Source: Flavobacterium chungbukense
GTDB taxonomy: Bacteria; Bacteroidota; Bacteroidia; Flavobacteriales; Flavobacteriaceae
Direction of reading: 5' to 3'
Assembly (NCBI RefSeq): GCF_020805785.1
Contig: NZ_JAJGZV010000012.1
Span: 1 to 64,000 of the forward strand
DNA length: 64,000 bases
Shown: piece by piece, positions 31,714 to 39,856 of the stretch
Position numbering within the stretch: the stretch's first letter is position 1
Layout of the letters: every line of letters begins with the position of its first letter
Notes under the pieces: generated by a model
Databases searched by the model: none
Told to the model about the DNA's origin: nothing
The model's input: only the letters and a program-made list of their open reading frames with translations
Position numbers and translations under genes: made by a program

Positions 31714-32724
31714 ATGAATCCACCATTATTGCAATTTAACGATAAAGGAATTTACTGCCAGCAGGCAGATGTTTACCTTGATCCCTGGCGTCCTGTAAAG
31801 AATGCCATCATTACGCATGGACATTCAGACCATTCTAGATGGGGACATCAAAATTATATAACACATCATACCAATGTTGCCATTATCAGATATCGTCTTG
31901 GCGAAATTAATGTTACAGGAAAAGATTGGAACGAAACATTTACCATAAATGGAGTAAAATTTTCTTTACATCCTGCAGGTCATATTATTGGTTCTGCCCA
32001 AATTCGAGTAGAATACAAAGGCGAAGTTTGGGTTTTTACGGGAGATTATAAAACAGAAGACGACGGAATTTCTGTTCCTTACGAAGTCGTAAAATGCCAT
32101 TCTTTTATAACCGAATGCACTTTTGGACTTCCCGCTTTTAATTGGGAATCGCAAAAAGATGTCATGACCGACATTAATAATTGGTGGGTAGAAAATCGTG
32201 CAGAAGGAAAAACTTCCATACTTTTTGGATATTCTTTAGGAAAAGCACAACGATTACTAAAATACCTTGATCAGAATATCGGTACCATTTATACGCACGG
32301 CGCTATCGAAAATATGACAAACGTCGTTCGTCCGTTAATAGATTTGCCTGCAACCATTAGAGTCACACAAGAAACCAAAAAAGAAGATTTATTAGGCAAT
32401 ATTGTTCTCGCTCCACCAAGCGCACACGGAAGCACTTGGATTCGAAAAATGACACCTTTTGTTACAGGAACAGCAAGCGGCTGGATGGCTTTTCGAGGTG
32501 CCAGACGCAGACGTGCCGTTGATCGCGGATTTGTAATTAGCGACCATTGCGATTGGACTGGTTTACTGGAAAGTATCAAAGCAACAGGAGCAGAAAAAGT
32601 AATCTGCACACACGGATATTCTGATATATTCTCAAAATACCTCCGAGAATTAGGTTACGATGCCAGAACCGCCCACACCCAATACGAAGGAGAAACAAAC
32701 GACGCCGCAAATGATGAGTTATGA
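31714..32724 (+). CDS. Ligase-associated MBL-fold DNA exonuclease
   Basis: 336 residues, metallo-beta-lactamase/beta-CASP-type nuclease. Metal motif THGHSDH (His35, His37, Asp39, His40), second ligands in HPAGHIIGSAQI and FTGDY, then VISDHCDWTGLL and CTHGYSD in the beta-CASP part. This family is encoded with an ATP-dependent ligase, an Lhr-type helicase and PdeM as a DNA-damage cassette, and exactly those three genes follow. Characterised relatives are DNA nucleases. No signal peptide. Confidence 0.92.
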   Translation: MNPPLLQFNDKGIYCQQADVYLDPWRPVKNAIITHGHSDHSRWGHQNYITHHTNVAIIRYRLGEINVTGKDWNETFTINGVKFSLHPAGHIIGSAQIRVEYKGEVWVFTGDYKTEDDGISVPYEVVKCHSFITECTFGLPAFNWESQKDVMTDINNWWVENRAEGKTSILFGYSLGKAQRLLKYLDQNIGTIYTHGAIENMTNVVRPLIDLPATIRVTQETKKEDLLGNIVLAPPSAHGSTWIRKMTPFVTGTASGWMAFRGARRRRAVDRGFVISDHCDWTGLLESIKATGAEKVICTHGYSDIFSKYLRELGYDARTAHTQYEGETNDAANDEL

Positions 32725-32784
32725 GTTATAATTTCAAAGATTATCAAACCATCAACAATCCACTATAAACCAACAACAAAAAAA

Positions 32785-34386
32785 ATGAAAAACTTTGCCG
32801 AGCTTATAAAAACCTTAGATAGTTCTAATAAAACATCGGTAAAAGTAGATGCTTTGACTACTTATTTTCTGAAAGCAAGTGACGAAGATAAAGTCTGGAC
32901 GATTGCCATACTTTCGCATCGACGTCCTCCTCGCCCTGTAAATACTACTTTATTGCGATTATGGGCAAATGAAATCGCAAATATTCCGCTTTGGCTGTTT
33001 GAGGAAAGTTATCATATTGTGGGAGATTTAGCAGAAACCATTGCATTGGTTATTCCGACTACAAAAGAACATTCCGATAAAAGTCTGACCGAATTTTTAC
33101 AGGAAATTATCGCTTTAAAAAAGAAAGATGATTTTGAGAAAAAAGAATATCTGCAAACGAATTGGCTGAATTTAAATTATTATGAACGCTTCGTTTTTAC
33201 GAAATTAATAACAGGCAGTTTCAGAATCGGTCTGAGTCAAAAGTTGATGACTAGGGCACTTTCTAAAGCTGAAAATATTGATGAAGATACATTGGCTTAC
33301 AAATTAATGGGCGATTGGAATCCGAATACCATAACTTTTCAAGAATTGATTTTAGACGAAAGAAGCAGTGATTATTTATCAAAACCGTATCCGTTTTATT
33401 TGGCTTATCCGATTGAAGGAGAAGTTTCTTCTTTAGGAAATCCAGAAGATTGGAGTGCTGAACACAAATGGGACGGAATTCGTTCTCAAACCATTATTCG
33501 CGATAATGAAATTTATGTCTGGAGCCGTGGCGAAGAATTGGTAACCGATAAATATCCTGAATTTCAAACTTTCGTTGGAGTGATTCCGAACGGAACTGTA
33601 ATTGACGGTGAAATTCTTCCTTTCATAGAAAATGAAATTGGTACTTTTAATGATTTACAAACCCGAATCGGTCGAAAAAATGTTTCGGCTTCTGTTTTAA
33701 AAAATTCTCCTGTTATTATAAAAGCTTACGATTTATTAGAATGGCAAGGAAATGATATTCGAAATTTACCTTATGAAGAACGCCGAACTTTATTAGAAAA
33801 ATTGTTTACTACTTTAATCGGAAAAGATATTCCGCTACAACTTTCTGAAAGAGTTACTTTTTCTACTTGGGAAGATATAATAGAAGAAAGATTGAAATCT
33901 CGCGAAATGAAAAGCGAAGGTTTAATGCTGAAACGCAAAGATTCTCCGTATTTAGTTGGAAGAAAAAAAGGAGATTGGTGGAAATGGAAAATCGAACCTT
34001 TAACCATAGACGCCGTACTAACCTATGCGATGCGCGGTCACGGGCGACGATCTAATTTATTTACCGATTATACTTTTGCCCTTTGGCAAGAGAATGAAAA
34101 TCAGGAACGTGAACTTGTCACTTTCGCGAAAGCGTATTCTGGTTTAACCGATGCTGAATTTAGAATGGTAGACGATTTTATTAAAAAAAATACTTTAGAA
34201 CGATTTGGTCCTGTTAGAAGCGTAACGCCAAAATTAGTCTTTGAAATTGGTTTTGAAGGAATTGCACTTTCTAAAAGACATAAAAGTGGTGTTGCAACCC
34301 GTTTTCCAAGAATTTTAAGATGGCGTCATGATAAGAAAATCGAAGAAGCCAATTCTATAGAAGATTTAAAAAATATGATTTTATAA
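32785..34386 (+). CDS. ATP-dependent DNA ligase (repair cassette)
   Basis: 533 residues. An N-terminal helical DNA-binding domain (about 1-200) precedes the adenylation domain with nucleophile Lys228 in EHKWDGIR, motif III-like VIDGEILPF, motif IV SEGLMLKRKDSPY, motif V WWKWKIEPL, and an OB-fold C-terminus ending in FEIGFEGIALSKRHKSGVATRFPR. Length and order match the Lhr-associated bacterial LigB/LigC-like group (human Lig I-type core). It abuts the helicase gene with no spacer and lies 60 bp after the exonuclease gene. It is distinct from the NAD-dependent replicative ligase, which is outside this window. Confidence 0.93.
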   Translation: MKNFAELIKTLDSSNKTSVKVDALTTYFLKASDEDKVWTIAILSHRRPPRPVNTTLLRLWANEIANIPLWLFEESYHIVGDLAETIALVIPTTKEHSDKSLTEFLQEIIALKKKDDFEKKEYLQTNWLNLNYYERFVFTKLITGSFRIGLSQKLMTRALSKAENIDEDTLAYKLMGDWNPNTITFQELILDERSSDYLSKPYPFYLAYPIEGEVSSLGNPEDWSAEHKWDGIRSQTIIRDNEIYVWSRGEELVTDKYPEFQTFVGVIPNGTVIDGEILPFIENEIGTFNDLQTRIGRKNVSASVLKNSPVIIKAYDLLEWQGNDIRNLPYEERRTLLEKLFTTLIGKDIPLQLSERVTFSTWEDIIEERLKSREMKSEGLMLKRKDSPYLVGRKKGDWWKWKIEPLTIDAVLTYAMRGHGRRSNLFTDYTFALWQENENQERELVTFAKAYSGLTDAEFRMVDDFIKKNTLERFGPVRSVTPKLVFEIGFEGIALSKRHKSGVATRFPRILRWRHDKKIEEANSIEDLKNMIL

Positions 34387-36846
34387 ATGAACAGAGAGCA
34401 GCTATTTACAATCGCCAGCAATTGGTTTGAAAGTCAGGGATGGAAGCCTTTTCCGTTTCAGACACAAACATGGACTGCTTTTTTGCAAGGAAAAAACGGT
34501 TTATTAAATGCGCCAACAGGAAGCGGAAAAACGTATGCGCTTTGGCTGCCGATCATTTTAAATTATATTAAAGAAAATCCAAATTATAAAACGAAACACA
34601 ATCCCGGTTTAAAAGCAATCTGGATTACGCCATTGCGTTCTTTATCTGTAGAAATCAAACAAGCGGCAGAACGAGTTCTAACCGATTTAGAAATTCCCAT
34701 GACGGTTGGAATTCGTTCTGGAGATACTTCTGCAGCAGAAAGAGCCAAACAAAAAGGCAAAATGCCCGATTTATTAATTACAACTCCAGAAAGTTTACAA
34801 TTGCTTCTAGCATCTAAAGGCTATGCCAATACTTTTAAAAATTGCAGCGCAATTGTGATCGATGAATGGCATGAATTATTGGGAACGAAACGTGGCGTTC
34901 AAGTAGAATTGGGTTTATCCCGACTTAAAACCATTGCCAAAAATATTCGAATTTGGGGAATTTCAGCCACCATTGGAAATCTGCAGCAAGCGCAAGAAGT
35001 TTTACTCGGAGTTGATTCTGAAGCTTATCATAATTCTGTTTTAATTAAAGCCGTTATCAATAAAAAGATAAAAGTCGTTTCTATAATTCCACCCAAAATG
35101 GATACGTATCCGTGGCGAGGACACATGGGATTGCATTTAATCGATGAAGCGGCCAAAATTGTAAAAGCCAGTAAAACCACTTTAATTTTTTTGAATGTTC
35201 GTTCGGCTTGTGAAATTTGGTATCAAAGATTATTAGAAAAATATCCCGAATTTGCCGGCGAAATGGCGATGCATCACGGAAGTATTGACCGAGAAACCCG
35301 ACTTTGGGTAGAAAATGCGATTCGAAATGAAGAATTAAAAGTAATCGTTTGCACTTCGAGTTTAGATTTGGGTGTTGATTTTGCTCCTGTTGAATCGATT
35401 ATTCAAGTTGGCGGTCCAAAAGGTGTCGCTCGTTTTATGCAGCGTGCCGGACGTAGCGGACATCAGCCGGGAAAAGAAAGTGTGATTTATTTTTTGGCTA
35501 CACATGCCATCGAATTGATAGAAGCTTCTGCTTTGAAAAAAGCTGTCGAACATAGTGTTATTGAAGATCGTGTTCCCTACTTAAATAGTTGGGATGTTCT
35601 CGTTCAATACCTCAACACTTTAGCGGTTTCTGATGGATTTTTTCCTGATGAAATTTTCAAAGAAATTCAAGGTACTTTCAGTTATCAAACTATTACCAAA
35701 GAAAACTGGAACTGGATTCTCAATTTTATTACCAACGGAAGTCAGAGTTTACAAGCTTATGACGAATTTAAAAAAGTAGAAATTGACGAAAACGGCTGTT
35801 ATAAAATAAATAGTCGCATGATTGCCATGCACCATAGGATGCAAATTGGAACCATTGTGGGCGATGCTGTAATGAATGTAAAATTTCTGAGTGGCGGTTA
35901 TATCGGAACTATTGAAGAATGGTTTATTTCAAAATTAAAACCTGGTGATACTTTTATTTTTGCTGGAAAAAAACTGGAATTGTTCAAAATCAGGAATATG
36001 CAGGTTTTGGTCAAAAAAGCGAGTCCGAAGAAAGAATCGAAAATTGCGAGTTGGATGGGCGGCCGTTTGGCTTTGTCTTCTCAAATGAGTGAATTGCTTC
36101 GTCAGGAATTGTATCGCGCCAATACCGATGATCTTTCTCCAGAATTAAAAGCTTTACAACCTTTATTTTTAAGACAGCGTAAAGAATCTATTGTGCCGAG
36201 CTCCGATGAATTTTTAATTGAAACTTTTAAAACTCGAGAAGGATTTCATGCTATTTTTTATCCTTTTGAAGGTCGATTCGTGCATGAAGCTTTGGCAAGT
36301 TTATTGGCGTATCGAATTAGTTTACTGCAATCTATAACTTTTTCTTTGGCGTATAATGATTATGGTTTTGAATTGCTTTCGGATCAAGAAATTGATATTG
36401 AAGCGGTTTTAGATAATAATTTATTTTCTACAGAATACGTCCATCACGATTTGCAGAAAAGTCTGAATTCGACTGAAATGGCTCGAAGAAAATTTCGAGA
36501 TATTGCTGTAATTGCTGGATTGGTTTTTACGGGTTTTCCTGGAAAAATGGTAAAAACAAAACATTTGCAAAGTGGTTCTCAATTATTATTTGAAGTTTTT
36601 AGGGATTATGAACCAGATAACTTATTATTGCATCAAGCATATCGAGAAACATTTGAGCATCAATTAGAAGAAGGGCGTCTGATTTTAGCTTTAGAAAGAA
36701 TTGCCAGCCAAAATATCGTTTGGAAACAATGCTTAAAACCAACGCCATTTAGTTTCCCAATTATTACAGATCGATTGAGAGAAAAATTGTCAAGCGAAAC
36801 TTTGGCAGAAAGAATTCAGAAAATGACCGCTTCTTACATGAAATAA
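34387..36846 (+). CDS. Ligase-associated DEXH-box DNA helicase (Lhr-like)
   Basis: An 819-residue superfamily-2 helicase, Lhr core. RecA1 has Walker A APTGSGKTY (Lys48), motif Ia ITPLRSLS, and motif II DEWH in VIDEWHELLG (DEXH). Motif III is ISATIG. RecA2 has VCTSSLDLGVDF and motif VI QRAGRSGH. A winged helix and the Lhr-core beta-barrel domain follow. The 819 residues fit the short core form without the long C-terminal domain of E. coli or mycobacterial Lhr. It starts directly after the ligase stop, so the two are co-translated, and it should unwind 3-prime-tailed duplexes in repair. Confidence 0.94.
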   Translation: MNREQLFTIASNWFESQGWKPFPFQTQTWTAFLQGKNGLLNAPTGSGKTYALWLPIILNYIKENPNYKTKHNPGLKAIWITPLRSLSVEIKQAAERVLTDLEIPMTVGIRSGDTSAAERAKQKGKMPDLLITTPESLQLLLASKGYANTFKNCSAIVIDEWHELLGTKRGVQVELGLSRLKTIAKNIRIWGISATIGNLQQAQEVLLGVDSEAYHNSVLIKAVINKKIKVVSIIPPKMDTYPWRGHMGLHLIDEAAKIVKASKTTLIFLNVRSACEIWYQRLLEKYPEFAGEMAMHHGSIDRETRLWVENAIRNEELKVIVCTSSLDLGVDFAPVESIIQVGGPKGVARFMQRAGRSGHQPGKESVIYFLATHAIELIEASALKKAVEHSVIEDRVPYLNSWDVLVQYLNTLAVSDGFFPDEIFKEIQGTFSYQTITKENWNWILNFITNGSQSLQAYDEFKKVEIDENGCYKINSRMIAMHHRMQIGTIVGDAVMNVKFLSGGYIGTIEEWFISKLKPGDTFIFAGKKLELFKIRNMQVLVKKASPKKESKIASWMGGRLALSSQMSELLRQELYRANTDDLSPELKALQPLFLRQRKESIVPSSDEFLIETFKTREGFHAIFYPFEGRFVHEALASLLAYRISLLQSITFSLAYNDYGFELLSDQEIDIEAVLDNNLFSTEYVHHDLQKSLNSTEMARRKFRDIAVIAGLVFTGFPGKMVKTKHLQSGSQLLFEVFRDYEPDNLLLHQAYRETFEHQLEEGRLILALERIASQNIVWKQCLKPTPFSFPIITDRLREKLSSETLAERIQKMTASYMK

Positions 36847-36852
36847 TACTTT

Positions 36853-37485
36853 ATGAATATTCAAATACAAGAACAAAACTTTATACTTCATTTCAGTGGC
36901 GCTTTATTTTGGGAAGAAAAAAAAACCGTCATTATTTCTGATGTTCATTTAGGAAAAGTAACACATTTTAGAAAACACGGAATCGCGATTCCAGAAAATG
37001 CTATTTCTGAAAATTTTAGAAAAATCACAGCAATTCTGGATCATTTTCTTCCCGAGAAAATCATTTTTTTGGGAGATTTATTTCATAGCGTTAAAAACTC
37101 GGAATGGGATTTATTTGTAGAATGGATTTCCAATCATAATCAAAAAACGTATTTAATTGCAGGAAATCACGATATCATTGATCAGAAACATTATGATGAA
37201 ATCGGAATTGTTGTGGTCAATAATTTAGAAATCGACGGTTTTCTATTCACGCATCATCCCACAGAAAAAGAAAATTTTTTCAATTTCTCAGGACATATTC
37301 ATCCCGGAATAATATTGCGCGGATTGGGAATGCAAAGCTTAAAACTGCGTTGTTTTTTTCATAAACCCAATCAAATGATTTTGCCCGCTTTTGGAGAATT
37401 TACTGGAAAGTTTATTCTAAAACCCGAAGAAGATCATATCGTTTATGCCATAGCAGGAAACGAAGTGATTTTGATTAATAAATAA
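36853..37485 (+). CDS. pdeM: Ligase-associated metallophosphatase/nuclease PdeM
   Basis: 210 residues, calcineurin-like phosphoesterase. Metal motifs run in order: IISDVHLGK (DxH), FLGDLFHS (GD), AGNHD (GNHD) and SGHIHPG (GHxH). HFRKHGIAIP follows the first motif, as in the repair-cassette PdeM proteins. It is the fourth member of the exonuclease-ligase-helicase-PdeM set, 6 bp after the helicase gene. Family members hydrolyse phosphodiesters, and single-strand DNA is a likely substrate. A strong hairpin terminator ends the operon. Confidence 0.93.
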   Translation: MNIQIQEQNFILHFSGALFWEEKKTVIISDVHLGKVTHFRKHGIAIPENAISENFRKITAILDHFLPEKIIFLGDLFHSVKNSEWDLFVEWISNHNQKTYLIAGNHDIIDQKHYDEIGIVVVNNLEIDGFLFTHHPTEKENFFNFSGHIHPGIILRGLGMQSLKLRCFFHKPNQMILPAFGEFTGKFILKPEEDHIVYAIAGNEVILINK

Positions 37486-37524
37486 TATTACTTACTTCTA
37501 TATTTTCGGAATGAATTACTTGTA

Positions 37525-37564
37525 AAAATTCAATCCCCAGTAAATTTACTGAGGATTGAATTTT
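37525..37564. terminator. Terminator of the repair operon
   Basis: AAAATTCAATCC (37525-37536) and GGATTGAATTTT (37553-37564) form a perfect 12-bp outer stem. CAGTA and TACTG pair inside it. T residues end the right arm, and a similar run exists on the other strand. The adjacent AT-rich tract repeats TTATATAGCAAT twice (about 37596-37619). Confidence 0.75.
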
Positions 37565-37624
37565 AAATATTTAGTTAATTATCGTTGATCACTATTATAT
37601 AGCAATTATATAGCAATTTTCAAT

Positions 37625-38167
37625 TTAAATCTTATTGTATTGTACTCCATTGGCATCGGCATAAGGCAGGAGCAAATTCATTACTTTGCCAAATCGCTGA
37701 TCTAATTCAGCTCCTTTGGTTTCATCAAGATGTTTTACGGCAGTATCAATTTCTTCGTCACTTTTTCCTTCATCAATCATTTTAGCAATTATTAAAAAAT
37801 CCCTGCTCTGAATTTCATCTGCATATTCAAACAACTCGATTCCTGCTTTTACAATTGGTTCAGCATCTTTTGGTGGATTCAGATTTTTTATTCTTTTAAT
37901 ATCTTGCTTAAAAATATTTGCATAAGCAAATTTCACTACTTCTTCACAACTTGCTTTTTTCATTGTTTTGCCATCTTCAGACGGCAATTTCAATGTGCCA
38001 TTCGCTTTATGCTGTCGAAACTCTCTAAAAATTCTTTGAAAACTCGAAGGAATTTTATTGGCATTCAAACCAATTACCTGAAAAACTTGATCAGGAGTAT
38101 CATTTATCAGATTGCAAGAAAAAATTGAAATCAGCATAATGAAAAATGGAATGATTTTAATTTTCAT
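37625..38167 (-). CDS. Hypothetical lipoprotein
   Basis: 180 residues, not recognised. Signal sequence MKIKIIPFFIMLISIFSC with Cys18 in a lipobox-like context. The mature part is helical and charged, containing SSFQRIFREFRQHKANGTL, SCEEVVKFAYANIFKQDIKRIKNLNPP and EGKSDEEIDTAVKHLDETKG. Probably anchored to the outer or inner membrane. It is downstream of three more uncharacterised genes on the same strand and could be the last gene of that operon. Confidence 0.65.
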   Translation of the reverse strand: MKIKIIPFFIMLISIFSCNLINDTPDQVFQVIGLNANKIPSSFQRIFREFRQHKANGTLKLPSEDGKTMKKASCEEVVKFAYANIFKQDIKRIKNLNPPKDAEPIVKAGIELFEYADEIQSRDFLIIAKMIDEGKSDEEIDTAVKHLDETKGAELDQRFGKVMNLLLPYADANGVQYNKI

Positions 38168-38188
38168 AAAATATACTTTTACTATGAT

Positions 38189-38710
38189 TTAGTTGTTACG
38201 TTCCAAATGTATTTTCTCTATTAATTTGTCAATTTTAATAAGTACAAAATTTTCATACGCCTCTTGCCTTTCTGAGCTTTTTCTTCCAGAACTAAATGCT
38301 TCGCTAATTCTGTAATTTTTTATAAATTGAGTTTTATATGCTCCCAATGCATAGTACCAACTTCCCATTTCTGATTGTGTAAATATTACAGCTTCATCTA
38401 ATTGCATAATTTTCTTTTTTGAAAACAATGGGCTTTTCTTATAAATTGAATTCGTAGAAACATCAAATATATAATGAATTTTCGAACCAATCTTTATATC
38501 ATACAAAACATGTAAAACAAAGTATATCAATAAAATACATATCGACCAGCGCATAACTTCGTCCAGATGATCCTGAAGAAAAAATAAGGCAAGTAACCCT
38601 CCAATTATACCCGCTAAAAACCACCATAACAATTGTAATGACGGTTTATTTGGATATAGAACAAATGTATTTAAAGTATATTCTATGTTATATCTTTCAA
38701 TAACGTTCAT
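38189..38710 (-). CDS. Hypothetical membrane protein (173 aa)
   Basis: 173 residues with two adjacent TM segments (about 27-46, LLWWFLAGIIGGLLALFFL, and about 52-70, RWSICILLIYFVLHVLY). A cytoplasmic-looking C-terminal domain reminiscent of bacterial PH-like folds follows (TNSIYKKSPLFSKKKIMQLDEAVIFTQ). Its start overlaps the stop of the upstream gene by 14 bases, so the two are coupled. The basic KIMQLDEAVIF stretch suggests a membrane-associated regulator, but function is unknown. Confidence 0.65.
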   Translation of the reverse strand: MNVIERYNIEYTLNTFVLYPNKPSLQLLWWFLAGIIGGLLALFFLQDHLDEVMRWSICILLIYFVLHVLYDIKIGSKIHYIFDVSTNSIYKKSPLFSKKKIMQLDEAVIFTQSEMGSWYYALGAYKTQFIKNYRISEAFSSGRKSSERQEAYENFVLIKIDKLIEKIHLERNN

Positions 38711-39155
38711 TTGGCTGTATTATTTCATTGATTTCATTAATAAGATTCTGCATAGATCGCGTAGAGAATCCCTGCGCAATTCCCATGCACTTTTCTTTCG
38801 TATCTTTCATATAATAAAGGTTTAAAGAAACATTGGTAGTTATAAAATTGTGCTTGATTTTTACCAATTCAAAATTGACAAAATTCGAAAGCGGAATCTG
38901 CAACGGTTTATTGATTAATCCATTTTTTATAATGAATTCTTTTTTCTCCATATCTATAATAAACTGCTGTGCCCAAATGGAGATAAAACACAAAACAGTC
39001 AAAATACCAAAAATCCAGATTACGGCGGTATTTTTATTATAGATACCACCAATGGCAAAAGCCAGCATTCCGATTACGACTACTAAGCCAAAACCATATT
39101 GTCTTTTCATGATAAACTGGCTCCCTACTTTTTCGAATTTTTTAAACTCAGCCAT
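38697..39155 (-). CDS. Hypothetical membrane protein, PH-like (152 aa)
   Basis: 152 residues from ATG 39155, four bases after the upstream stop. An alternative ATG at 39179 would overlap that gene by 20 bases. Two TM segments (about 21-55, with VVVIGMLAFAIGGIYN and AVIWIFGILTVLCFISIWA) are followed by a domain with IIDMEKKEFIIKNGLINKPLQIPLSNFVNFELV, which resembles the bPH/YdbS-like membrane-attached domain. The genes on either side overlap or nearly touch it. Confidence 0.62.
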   Translation of the reverse strand: MAEFKKFEKVGSQFIMKRQYGFGLVVVIGMLAFAIGGIYNKNTAVIWIFGILTVLCFISIWAQQFIIDMEKKEFIIKNGLINKPLQIPLSNFVNFELVKIKHNFITTNVSLNLYYMKDTKEKCMGIAQGFSTRSMQNLINEINEIIQPNERY

Positions 39156-39159
39156 ATCC

Positions 39160-39609
39160 TTAGTCAATTTTAACGCCATCAATAATTAAAGAATCACAAA
39201 GAAGTGACAAATAAGCGCTCGTGTAATCAGCCGTAATCTGATCGCTCAAAGAATCAATTCTTCCTTTGGTAAAATCAAATTTTCTGTTGGGCAGTTTTCC
39301 AAAAAGATCAGTCATTGTAATCTGTCCGTCAATTCCAGATTTGTTTTTCATAAAAGCGGCTAGCAAAGCAATATCTTGCTTTTCAAAATCAATAGAAAAA
39401 TAATAATTGTTTTTAATTTCATTCGTTTCCGAATTCACCACAGATCTAGTAAAGGAAAGTGTCGCTGATCGTATGGTGCCTTTTACAATTTTGTTTCCAT
39501 CTTTGACAGCAATCTCAATTTTTATGCGTTTATCCTCTTGCTGTCCAAAAGTTAAAACAGAGAAAAAAAGGCAACCTATAAGCAACAATGTAAAAAAATT
39601 CTTATTCAT
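39160..39609 (-). CDS. Secreted hypothetical protein (149 aa)
   Basis: 149 residues. Signal peptide MNKNFFTLLLIGCLFFSVLTFGQ, then a beta-rich, charged domain (KIEIAVKDGNKIVKGTIRSATLSFTRS, NYYFSIDFEKQDIALLAAF, SGIDGQITMTDLFGKLPNRKF). Not recognised. It is first in a four-gene minus-strand run (39609 down to 37625) of uncharacterised envelope proteins. Confidence 0.62.
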   Translation of the reverse strand: MNKNFFTLLLIGCLFFSVLTFGQQEDKRIKIEIAVKDGNKIVKGTIRSATLSFTRSVVNSETNEIKNNYYFSIDFEKQDIALLAAFMKNKSGIDGQITMTDLFGKLPNRKFDFTKGRIDSLSDQITADYTSAYLSLLCDSLIIDGVKID

Positions 39610-39807
39610 AATTTCGGGGTTTTAAAAAAAATTAATAACAACAAGATTACTACTAAGATCTTCTGTCGACAATTCGGAATTGGTAAATGGATGTTTTAGA
39701 TTTTTATTTGGTAAATCTTTACGATTATTGAGAAATATTACTTTTGGCTTAGCTTATAAAAGATTGTTTATAAAGGTTTTTCGTGTAAAATTTGAGTCCT
39801 TATTTTT

Positions 39808-39837
39808 TTGGTTAGTCCCTTCGCAATTTGTACTTTG
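39808..39837 (+). promoter_or_regulatory. Candidate promoter of the LytS-like kinase gene
   Basis: TTG (39808-39810), 20 bases, TACTTTGC (39831-39838) is close to TAnnTTTG but one base short in the centre. It lies about 19 bases before the chosen ATG and supports that start over longer options. Confidence 0.35.
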
Positions 39838-39856
39838 CTTTCAATTAAAATTGTAT

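Noticed and set aside
32289..32609. 106-residue minus-strand frame inside the MBL exonuclease gene
   Set aside because: Antisense shadow of a conserved gene with no independent support.
39680..39856. N-terminal extension of the LytS-like kinase from a TTG codon
   Set aside because: The added 59 residues look non-coding (Phe/Leu-rich, no domain). The ATG at 39857 gives a proper signal segment and has a promoter-like sequence right before it.
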